Shown in pieces: positions 13,727 to 19,292 of a DNA stretch of 19,292 nucleotides (within the stretch, counting starts at the first letter, position 1; every line of letters begins with the position of its first letter). The position numbers were made by a program, and so were the translations under genes. Origin of the DNA: Caldisericia bacterium (GTDB lineage: Bacteria > Caldisericota > Caldisericia > UBA6126); assembly GCA_028708485.1 (NCBI GenBank), contig JAQVYZ010000001.1, positions 1 through 19,292 on the forward strand. The letters run 5' to 3'. Under the pieces are notes generated by a model, which saw only the letters and a list, made by a program, of their open reading frames with translations, was not told the DNA's origin and did not search any database.

Positions 13727-15643
13727 TCAGGGTTTTATGCGTATTATTCTCGGAGGTTTCTCCAGATGGAGCTTCTCAAAGACTTCCCTTTGTTCCAAGG
13801 TTAATGGGTTGCTTTGCTGGATTTGACCTTGGGAGGGAAGGTTCAGCGTAGCTACCTGCAAGGAACTCAGAATCTTCTTCAGCTGAAACCAGCTACATTG
13901 AGTTTCATTTTCAGTCACTCGAATCATCAGCATCGCTAACCAGCAGAGGAGCACATGAGCTCGAATACGATCGGGTAGATGATGGTAAACAGGACGAATA
14001 TCCACTAAGTGCTTTAGATCCCGAAAGACCCGTTCAATCACAAAGAGTTGCTTGTAACCTAATACTAAATCTTCGACCGATACGCTATCGTCTGAAGTAC
14101 TGATCAGATACTTCCCATCGAATTGGGCTTCAGAGCGTATCTTGGCCTGGTGGATAAAGAGCTTACCGGTTTTGCTCTGACGGATATAGCGTCCATAGGT
14201 TTTATGGCTGCGCAGAGCACAGGCAGCTTTTTGATGAGGCGTGCCTGACAATTGGTTTAGCAACGCTAAACGTCGTTCGGTTTCCTGTAGGATATCTTCC
14301 CGTTTCTTTCTATCCCGGGTAGCTTCTTCCGGATTACGGATCAGGACAAAACGACGTCTGGCACAACTATCTCCTCCTATGACCACTTCTTTGACTTCGA
14401 GCTCATAGGCGTTGGCGTGGGAGGAGAGACCAGCGTATTCATTTTCATTCCCTTCCTCATCGGCAGCATTATGACCAGTATTAATATTAGTATAGTGGTC
14501 CTTTAAGGGGGTCTGGATAGTGATCGTTTTAAACTTACCCCGTTGTTGCAAGGCTTCATGTGCACCCCCTTTGGGTCCTAAACGCAGCTTTTCTCCGATG
14601 ATGTAATGCCCTCCGGCTTGCTGAAGCGTACGCCGATTTTGATCCGAATTGAAGCCAGTATCTTGCACCATAATCACTCTACCGAGTTTCCATCGGTTCA
14701 AGTCTTGTTTGACCTCTTGCACGACTTCTTGGTCGGAGGTATTGCCAGGCCAGACCCAACAACGCACCGGAATCCCATCCCGGGTCACGGCAAAGGCGAT
14801 GACAACCTGGGCTAATTCCGGATGGCTGTCTTTACTGTGGCCTCGCTTACGAAGACCGGGGTGAATTGTCAAGAAGGAAGCGTCAGCAACACTTTTATCT
14901 TTTTCAGGAAGATCGTCATCAGTATTCCTATCATGGTTTTCCAGTTCGGTGTATTGTGTTGCTTCTGCTGATACTTCTTCTGCTGATACTTCTTCTGCTG
15001 ATACTTCTTCTGCTTCCCCCTTATCCGCATCCTCCCCTTCGATTTCAAAGTAGGTGGTGGTGGTATCCAGAAAGAGGAGATCTACTTCCAGGTTGAAGAG
15101 ATTGGCGACTGAGAAGAAGACTTCTTTCTGTATTTCTTCGGAAGCTTCCAACAGAAAGTCCATCGCCCGGTAGAGCTGATGAACTTCCACTTCGGGAAGG
15201 TCTTTCAGATACACTTCTTGGATCCAGTGTTCGACGTTAAGTTTACTGGAAGGATCCAGAGCACGGTTGGCGATCATCGCCAGAATATGGCGTTCGATGG
15301 CTGGCTGGTACTTTCGTTTCTGTATCAGTTTCAGAAGGGTCTGGTCGATCCCTAAGCGATGCCAGAGCTGATCCAAAAGCCAAGTTCCTCCCAGGGATTT
15401 GGCGTAGACAAAATCGGGAGTGGCTTTATCGACAGAAAAAAGACCGGATTCTTCTTCAGGCAACAGCTTGCTTAAGCTCTGCATCAGCCTTCTTATCGCT
15501 GCAGGATCCACCTGATCGGAGCGACCTAGGTTGTAGATAACTTCGGTTCTGCTGCGTCCAGTAGTATCACGGTAGCTATGACATAGCTGGATATACTCTT
15601 TTACTCCTCTTGTGGTCGTTGTTTTCACTTTTCTAATAAACAT
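13727..15643 (-). CDS. IS1634-family-like DDE transposase
   Basis: The 638-residue transposase is intact. The N-terminus FIRKVKTTTTRGVKEYIQLCHSYRD... matches the IS1634 group of IS4-like elements. The DDE triad can be placed at D193 (FLDTTTTYF), D328 (VMVQDTGFN) and E537 (FVIERVFRDLKH, with the following R and K of the YREK-type signature). The family cuts and pastes the element through its terminal repeats. It is long for the group. The extra length includes an acidic low-complexity insert at about 201-245, between the first and second Asp, built partly from a 15-bp tandem repeat (EEVSA units). The ATG at 15643 is chosen from the homologous N-terminus; the ribosome site is weak. It reads the same way as the gene it interrupts. 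Confidence 0.93.
   Translation of the reverse strand: MFIRKVKTTTTRGVKEYIQLCHSYRDTTGRSRTEVIYNLGRSDQVDPAAIRRLMQSLSKLLPEEESGLFSVDKATPDFVYAKSLGGTWLLDQLWHRLGIDQTLLKLIQKRKYQPAIERHILAMIANRALDPSSKLNVEHWIQEVYLKDLPEVEVHQLYRAMDFLLEASEEIQKEVFFSVANLFNLEVDLLFLDTTTTYFEIEGEDADKGEAEEVSAEEVSAEEVSAEATQYTELENHDRNTDDDLPEKDKSVADASFLTIHPGLRKRGHSKDSHPELAQVVIAFAVTRDGIPVRCWVWPGNTSDQEVVQEVKQDLNRWKLGRVIMVQDTGFNSDQNRRTLQQAGGHYIIGEKLRLGPKGGAHEALQQRGKFKTITIQTPLKDHYTNINTGHNAADEEGNENEYAGLSSHANAYELEVKEVVIGGDSCARRRFVLIRNPEEATRDRKKREDILQETERRLALLNQLSGTPHQKAACALRSHKTYGRYIRQSKTGKLFIHQAKIRSEAQFDGKYLISTSDDSVSVEDLVLGYKQLFVIERVFRDLKHLVDIRPVYHHLPDRIRAHVLLCWLAMLMIRVTENETQCSWFQLKKILSSLQVATLNLPSQGQIQQSNPLTLEQREVFEKLHLEKPPRIIRIKP
14967..15011 (-). 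repeat. Three perfect 15-bp tandem repeats in the transposase gene
   Basis: The unit GCTGATACTTCTTCT (plus strand) occurs three times without a mismatch (14967-14981, 14982-14996, 14997-15011). It encodes repeated EEVSA in the acidic linker of the transposase. Because the unit is a multiple of three, copy number can change by slippage without breaking the frame. Confidence 0.95.
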
Positions 15644-15697
15644 TGTAAGTACAGTATAGCAATTAATAATATCAATATCAAGTATTATGAATAAGCA

Positions 15698-15710
15698 ATA
15701 TTGTAACTAC
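15698..15710 (+). repeat. Subterminal 13-bp direct repeat, right copy
   Basis: This is the second copy of ATATTGTAACTAC inside the IS. A related TTGTAAGTAC lies near the transposase start at about 15646-15655. Confidence 0.6.
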
Positions 15711-15800
15711 GTTTTTTTGGATTTTGACTACCGGGAAAAGAATAAAAGCCTCATCAATTCAGAATACTTTGTTTTGAAAAAGAGGTTTTTGTGCCTTCAT

Positions 15801-15814
15801 CTGTACAATGCCAG
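15801..15814 (-). repeat. IS right terminal inverted repeat
   Basis: CTGTACAATGCCAG is the exact complement of the left end. It is followed immediately by the second CTGGT copy (15815-15819). Confidence 0.92.
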
Positions 15815-16447
15815 CTGGTGATAAAAACAACCTCTCATCTTTTTCCAATGGAGCACTGAATGTAAGTTGATAGCTGAAAAAGTAATTCGATGCCAAATGC
15901 CCCTCTCTTTACTGGAAAGCTTTGACAAATCATCTCCCTTAATATTATTTTGTGCAAGCTGTTGAACAACTTCCTCTCTTTTCCATCTCGCTAGTGCCAC
16001 GGGTTCCAATTGATCGGTTAAGTCGCTTTTAGATCCAAAAAAAGGCACTGGGGATATTAATACCAATTTCTTTACTTTCCCAGGATACTGTTTTGCATAT
16101 TGCATGCCCAAATAAGATCCCATAGAATGACACAAAAGAGACAATCTCTCTAGTTTTAGTTCTTTTCTTAGCCGTTCTAAATCTTCAACATGTCGGGGCA
16201 AAGTAATTTTGCTAACGGGACAAGGAGATCGAAGAGAACCGCGTTGATCATAAAAAACAAAATGAACCTGATTTTGAAAAGAAAGAAGCGGATCTAGCAT
16301 ATAACTGTGCTCTGCACCCCAGCCACCGTGTAATACAATAAAAGTTTCCCCCATCCCTACTTCTCTTACAAAAATATTGACACGGTCTTCTGTACGAAGA
16401 ATCCATTCCTCAAAATTTTCCGGGGCATACCATTGATTCATATTCAT
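15815..16447 (-). pseudogene. 5' part of alpha/beta hydrolase (proline iminopeptidase-like) gene split by the IS
   Basis: This piece encodes residues 1-211 of the hydrolase. It has the oxyanion motif HGGWG (40-44), the YDQRGSLRS segment and the nucleophile elbow L-C-H-S108-M-G. The elbow has Cys where Gly is usual in G.S.G. The family includes proline iminopeptidases and related esterases. The frame now runs five codons (LALYR) into the IS and stops at 15797. Joining 15815 to 13601 restores CFYHQ-GEAGNA without a break. That gives a 297-residue protein with Ser108, an Asp at 245-247 and His274. The start lies 5 bases after the bactofilin stop, so it was the third gene of the yhbD-like operon. 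Confidence 0.93.
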
Positions 16448-16452
16448 TTGAG

Positions 16453-17196
16453 CTATATTCTCTTACTGGAATGCACTTTACTATCCGGTGCTTTTTCGAA
16501 ATCCTCACTATATTCCACTAATTCAACAGAACACTCGGGACCAATCTTGACATGTTTCCCCCGAACCACTTTTGCCTGAGTATTGGAAATATAGATTTCA
16601 TCTCCCTCTATCGATTCCACTTGCATAAGCGGCTTCTCCTTCACACCATCGATAATGGAGGTGAGAATTTGTTTTAGGATTGGAACATCCGTGTTTTTAC
16701 GTCGAATACTAATATTGGCTCCTCCAATTTCAGAAGCTCTACACTTGCCTAAGAGCTCGATATTGATTTTATCGCCATTCAACAACCCTTCGATTTCAAA
16801 AGTTCCCACCGATCCAAAAGTCTCTGCGTTACAATCCCCCTCGGTAATCAATTTTCCACTGACATTGACTGTTTCTGCTTTAATGCTCTCTACAACCTTC
16901 ATATATCCTTCCACGCTTATATTTTTTGCTGTCAGATTACCGGAAATATTAGATGCCCCCAACACCTTAAAACTATCACATGCGAAGGAGCCATCAATCG
17001 TACAATTTCCACTGACTTTAGTTTTCTTTGTAGTAATATTTCCAACAATGGTGGCATTTCCATTCACAACCAGACTCTCGCTTTCCAGATCTCCGCTAAT
17101 ACGACCCGTACCGTTAATGACTACATCCCGGAAAATACCTCCGGTAGTATTCGCGATGCCAAATATTTTTAGATCTTTTGTTTCCTGAGTTTCCAT
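16453..17196 (-). CDS. Bactofilin-like polymer-forming protein (YhbE/YhbF-like)
   Basis: The 247-residue protein starts at ATG 17196 behind AAAGGGGG. Residues about 10-165 are a string of short beta repeats with the pattern V.I.G.G.ISG.L (for example INGTGRISGDLESESLVVNGNATIVGNI). This is typical of the right-handed beta-helix of bactofilins. Such proteins polymerise into cytoskeletal scaffolds at the membrane. The repeats are rich in Gly, Asn and Ser, and there is no membrane helix. The tail (about 185-247) continues the beta pattern in a more charged form (VESIEGDEIYISNTQAKVV). The pairing with a YhbD-like gene just upstream (9-base gap) parallels the B. subtilis yhbD-yhbE-yhbF cluster. The exact partner or cargo is unknown. 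Confidence 0.85.
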   Translation of the reverse strand: METQETKDLKIFGIANTTGGIFRDVVINGTGRISGDLESESLVVNGNATIVGNITTKKTKVSGNCTIDGSFACDSFKVLGASNISGNLTAKNISVEGYMKVVESIKAETVNVSGKLITEGDCNAETFGSVGTFEIEGLLNGDKINIELLGKCRASEIGGANISIRRKNTDVPILKQILTSIIDGVKEKPLMQVESIEGDEIYISNTQAKVVRGKHVKIGPECSVELVEYSEDFEKAPDSKVHSSKRI

Positions 17197-17205
17197 ATTC
17201 CCCCT

Positions 17206-17832
17206 TTATTCTTGCAGTTTAATTTTTAACTTTTCTATTCTTTCATACAGATCCAAATGAATAATCACTTTGGTTTCATGGTCAAAACGAATCGTTACCG
17301 GGCTGGAAGCCAAGAAGCAAGTGGCAATTCCTGCTTTCCTGCATAGGAATAATACACAATTCTTCCCTTCAAAGCCTTTATATTGCTCCTCCAAAGTAAT
17401 CAATGCGATTTTGCATTCCTCCAAATTCACATTACCAGATTGGAGCATCTCATCAAATACAAATAGGAAAAGAAGATTATCAAAAGATAGTGTCTTGAAT
17501 TTCCCTCTCATTTGCCCATAAAAATCAAGGGAGGATTTTTGTATCAAGCCTTTTTTTGAGATTTCTTCTGCACTTATTTTGAGCGTACCTAGATTGGGAG
17601 TAAACACTTCTGCTAAGGAATCAAGTGAAAGATCCTCCTTCAAATTCTTGATACGATCGATCCGCTCCAAAATTTTGTTCTTTGGGAAAAACGTTTCCTG
17701 TCCGGTAAACGTAGATTTCCGAATAAACCACTCTTCCGGTATTAAATTTTTCCTTTTCCATCGATAAAGGGATCCGTATGAAATCCCTGTAATTTCTAAC
17801 AACTCTTTCTTTGATAGTAATTCTTCATTCAT
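17206..17832 (-). CDS. yhbD: YhbD-like regulator with MerR-type helix-turn-helix (DUF4004)
   Basis: The 208-residue protein starts at ATG 17832 behind AAGGA. Residues 4-70 form a MerR-like winged helix (LSKKELLEITGISYGSLYRWKR, then the wing and an EXFFPKNKILERIDRI segment). The rest matches my memory of the YhbD/DUF4004 family: a mixed alpha/beta effector part with no known ligand. It is first in an operon with the bactofilin and the hydrolase. A 32-bp palindrome covers its promoter, so self-regulation is likely. Whether it acts as repressor or activator is not shown. The family name is a recognition from sequence pattern and gene order, not from a search. Confidence 0.75.
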   Translation of the reverse strand: MNEELLSKKELLEITGISYGSLYRWKRKNLIPEEWFIRKSTFTGQETFFPKNKILERIDRIKNLKEDLSLDSLAEVFTPNLGTLKISAEEISKKGLIQKSSLDFYGQMRGKFKTLSFDNLLFLFVFDEMLQSGNVNLEECKIALITLEEQYKGFEGKNCVLFLCRKAGIATCFLASSPVTIRFDHETKVIIHLDLYERIEKLKIKLQE

Positions 17833-17850
17833 ATTTTTCTTCCTTCATGC

Positions 17851-17884
17851 TGACAATGTAACATAACACTGTTACGTTGTCAAG
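17851..17884 (-). promoter_or_regulatory. Promoter with overlapping palindromic operator of the yhbD-like operon
   Basis: The minus strand has -35 TTGACA (17884-17879), a 17-bp spacer and -10 TACATT (17861-17856), about 25 bases before the ATG. Laid over it is an inverted repeat: TGACAATGTAACA (17851-17863) and TGTTACGTTGTCA (17870-17882), 12 of 13 paired across a 6-base spacer. A dyad filling the -35 to -10 region is the usual place for a MerR-type operator. The binder is probably the YhbD-like protein itself. Confidence 0.75.
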
Positions 17885-17913
17885 AGTAAATAAATATGAA
17901 AACTAAATTCCCG

Positions 17914-18461
17914 TAATCTATAACGAGGGTGGTTCTACCCCCAATGCTTGATACAGGTGCTTCTGTTTCTTGGTGATCTCTCCCAGGATACGTCCGTATC
18001 CTGGGGCTTCCAGTAGCTCAATCGAATCCAGTTCATCCAAAAGACCTTGCAGTGTCCAAGATTCAAACAACTTTGCTTCTTGCATCTTCTGTTTGACATA
18101 GAAAGAATCCTTTGGTAAGTATCGGGAAAACAAGCTTTCAGGTCCGCCTCGACCCCTGTGATCTTGCCGATCTGATCCAGCAGGTAGCTGGCACCATAGA
18201 AGCTTCTGTGTGTTTGGGTGATCGGAACCGGACCGGGCTTGGGTATCATGGACTGGAGAGCTGATATTGCGTGTTTCCGGTATGCTCTGGTAGGTATCAC
18301 CTCTCCGGTCTCCGGATCCAACTTGCCGATCAGCTTTCTCTTGGACCGGGATTGTTGTTTCTCCTTGTCCCAAAAGGCTTGGTTCTCATACACATACGTG
18401 ATTGCCGTTTCTTTGTTACGCAAATAAACTAAAGACATTTTTCTCACCTCGTTATACATTA
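17914..18461 (-). mobile_element. Internally deleted insertion sequence remnant, about 548 bp
   Basis: The ends carry 15-bp inverted repeats with one mismatch (TAATCTATAACGAGG at 17914-17928; minus-strand TAATGTATAACGAGG at 18461-18447). Between them lie only the first ~110 and last ~60 codons of a transposase, out of frame with each other. No target duplication is visible next to the ends. It belongs to a different element type from the intact IS. Confidence 0.75.
17918..18438 (-). pseudogene. Transposase remnant, large internal deletion plus frame change
   Basis: The start is ATG 18438 (MSLVYLRNKETAITYVYE...) behind GAGGTGAG. The frame is intact to about 18105 (ADLKACFPDTYQRILS), which looks like the N-terminal ~110 residues of a clostridial IS4/IS1634-like transposase. 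Then the match jumps to another frame giving VKQKMQEAKLFESW and the family's C-terminal end (LDELDSIELLE..., EITKKQKHLYQALGVEPPSL, stop at 17918). The central few hundred residues with the DDE residues are gone, so it cannot be active. An upstream TTG at 18486 is in frame, but MSLVY is the natural start. Confidence 0.85.
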
Positions 18462-18477
18462 GAATGTATAACGAGGT
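18446..18477. repeat. Perfect 15-bp palindrome over the remnant transposase leader
   Basis: ACCTCGTTATACATT (18446-18460) and AATGTATAACGAGGT (18463-18477) are exact complements around AG. One arm is the element's terminal repeat and contains the ribosome site of the transposase. The hairpin could hide that site in RNA, or act as an operator. Confidence 0.85.
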
Positions 18478-18486
18478 ATCTGTCAA
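18458..18486 (-). promoter_or_regulatory. Strong promoter upstream of the transposase remnant
   Basis: The minus strand has -35 TTGACA (18486-18481), a 17-bp spacer and -10 TCTAAT (18463-18458). The -10 straddles the apparent end of the element and lies in the loop of the palindrome. It would transcribe the remnant and possibly read on. Confidence 0.65.
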
Positions 18487-18539
18487 GCATAAAACACTAT
18501 TATTTTTTCATGATACCGAAGTTTCTGGATGATTCATTG

Positions 18540-18905
18540 TTATACATTTCGGGAAGGTAGGTTCCAAATAAATGGTTTGTTGAAATTTAGACTTTGCTCC
18601 ATTTGCGCTAAAAATTTAGATGCATCTAAATGACTTTTTAAATATTCATATGGATTCTTTACGAGCTCTTCATGATTAATTTCTTTAGATATGCATAAAA
18701 AACTTTTAAACGTTTGCTCTTTGTCTAACTCAAGGACAGGATTATCACTAAACAAATCAATTATTATTTTTCGATTTTCTTCATTTTGTTTATCAAGATA
18801 TTCACTATAGTTGAGAGTAATCTCTTTTTGGAGTTCAAAAGAATATTGGTAACTACGAACAATTTTCTCTACTTCAATCAAAAATTTTGGTGTAAATTTC
18901 AACAT
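18540..18905 (-). CDS. Hypothetical protein, C-terminus possibly altered
   Basis: The 121-residue protein starts at MLKFTPKFLIEVEKIV. I recognise no family. It is rich in Glu, Lys and Phe, mostly helical by pattern, with no signal or membrane segment. Short motifs such as LELDKEQTFKSFL and NPYEYLKSHLD give no clear hint. The ATG at 18905 overlaps the stop of a 41-codon upstream frame, so it may be translated by coupling. It has no ribosome site of its own. Its last codons (NV and stop) lie in AATGTATAAC, the same 10 bases as the end repeat of the neighbouring IS remnant. The natural C-terminus may therefore have been lost in a mobile-element event. The AT content is higher than in the genes on the left, suggesting foreign origin. 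Confidence 0.55.
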   Translation of the reverse strand: MLKFTPKFLIEVEKIVRSYQYSFELQKEITLNYSEYLDKQNEENRKIIIDLFSDNPVLELDKEQTFKSFLCISKEINHEELVKNPYEYLKSHLDASKFLAQMEQSLNFNKPFIWNLPSRNV

Positions 18906-19024
18906 TTTAGTTTTCGCTTATCTTTCAGATAACTTTGATGAATTAGGTTATGAATTTTATCTAGGTTTTGCTCGATTGAGGATTGAAGATTCTTTTCTGG
19001 TCCCAGCTTTTTTTTGTTAATCAT
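18899..19024 (-). CDS. Small 41-residue ORF overlapping the next gene
   Basis: ATG 19024 opens a frame MINKKKLGPEKNLQSS...KDKRKLKC that ends at TGA 18899-18901, overlapping the downstream ATG (18905) by 7 bases. The protein is basic and probably one or two helices. An AAAGAG sequence a few bases upstream is a weak ribosome site. Evidence is only the overlap geometry and a coding-like composition. It could also be the 5' end of a frameshifted longer gene. Confidence 0.35.
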   Translation of the reverse strand: MINKKKLGPEKNLQSSIEQNLDKIHNLIHQSYLKDKRKLKC

Positions 19025-19292
19025 AGTGGCTCTTTATTCTGAATCTTAAATAAAGGCATAATATACTCCCAGTTTATCTTGATGTCTCCTATCATAAAAT
19101 CGGTTTTTCTGCATCATCCATCACACTCTTTTCCAAATAATATTTCTCGGCTACTTATCTGCTATCCCGACAAAGTGTCGGGATTTATGTCGGGATAAAG
19201 CGCATAAATTTATGCGCCAGGCGCATAAATTGGCGTTAAAAAACATAGATAGTTCCTTTTCTAGTGCCGATTTGTTTTATTTTTTTTTCTTT
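19025..19292. other. AT-rich non-coding right edge with short palindromes
   Basis: No credible gene was seen in these 268 bases. They hold the repeat cluster listed at 19164-19235 and end in a T-rich run. A promoter for the small gene pair may lie here, but no convincing -35/-10 pair was found. Confidence 0.5.
19164..19235. repeat. Cluster of short inverted and direct repeats
   Basis: ATCCCGACA-AAG-TGTCGGGAT is a 9-bp hairpin (19164-19184). TGTCGGGAT recurs at 19188-19196. GCGCATAAATTTATGCGC is an 18-bp perfect palindrome (19200-19217), followed by another GCGCATAAATT (19221-19231) and GGCG. It could be a repetitive extragenic element, a terminator for a gene outside the window, or a mobile-element end. 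Confidence 0.8.

Larger units (their letters stand above)
13607..15814 (-). mobile_element. Complete IS1634-like insertion sequence, 2208 bp
   Basis: The element is bounded by perfect 14-bp inverted repeats (CTGGCATTGTACAG at 13607-13620 and its complement at 15801-15814) and flanked by a 5-bp direct duplication, CTGGT. It holds one intact transposase gene on the minus strand. About 106 non-coding bases lie on the left and 157 on the right. Intact ends, duplication and reading frame suggest a recent and possibly still mobile copy. It has inserted into codon 211 of an alpha/beta hydrolase gene. Confidence 0.93.

Noticed and set aside
14866..15096. Plus-strand frame with poly-Leu/Ile run that looks like a membrane helix
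   Set aside because: The run is the antisense reading of the 15-bp tandem repeat in the transposase gene.
13690..15710. The 13-bp ATATTGTAACTAC repeat as target duplication of the IS
   Set aside because: The 14-bp inverted ends further out with the 5-bp CTGGT duplication restore the hydrolase frame exactly, so the 13-bp repeats are internal.
17918..18373. Single 151-residue minus-strand frame starting MGQGETTIPV
   Set aside because: Only its last ~60 residues are transposase-like. The upstream part is the wrong frame of the transposase N-terminal half, so it was treated as part of a frameshifted remnant.
19164..19235. CRISPR array
   Set aside because: Units are 9-18 bases, partly inverted and with no regular unique spacers; no cas gene is present.

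Overview
The window looks like the chromosome of a Bacillota (Firmicutes) bacterium, probably of clostridial type. Pointers are the AT-leaning sequence, strong AGGAGG-type ribosome binding sites, a yhbD/yhbE-like gene pair, and a Pol IV, dCMP deaminase and PEP carboxykinase set. All open frames use the standard code with TGA as stop. The genus cannot be named from sequence alone.

Layout. (1) 1-2009, minus: the first ~670 codons of a large secreted protein that runs off the left edge; it contains an internal ~50-60 residue duplication and an EF-hand-like loop. (2) 2140-2613, plus: a small charged protein, convergent with the next block. (3) 2618-10295, minus: five tightly packed genes read from 10295 downwards. 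They are a polysaccharide deacetylase-like exported protein, a PD-(D/E)XK nuclease/XPD-DinG helicase fusion, an exported DUF4932-like protein, DNA polymerase IV (dinB) and a double HD-domain protein. The block mixes DNA maintenance with envelope genes. (4) 10496-13301, plus: a P-loop nucleotide kinase overlapping a dCMP deaminase, then a divergent ATP-type PEP carboxykinase, closed by a 25-bp perfect stem-loop. (5) 13341-17884, minus: a self-contained operon of a YhbD-like HTH regulator, a bactofilin and an alpha/beta hydrolase, with a palindromic operator laid over its promoter. (6) 17914-19292: a mobile-element graveyard, holding an internally deleted transposase remnant, an unknown 121-residue gene with an overlapping 41-residue upstream frame, and a cluster of short palindromic repeats.

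The clearest event is a 2208-bp IS1634-like insertion sequence (13607-15814). It has 14-bp perfect inverted ends and a 5-bp target duplication, and it sits inside the hydrolase gene. Removing the IS and one copy of CTGGT rejoins the two halves exactly in frame as a 297-residue alpha/beta hydrolase with a complete catalytic triad.

Several enzymes have altered active-site signatures: HEFSQ in the DUF4932-like protein, one missing zinc His in the deacetylase, an inactive first HD copy, and non-canonical PEPCK motifs. No RNA gene, CRISPR array or complete new defence system was recognised.
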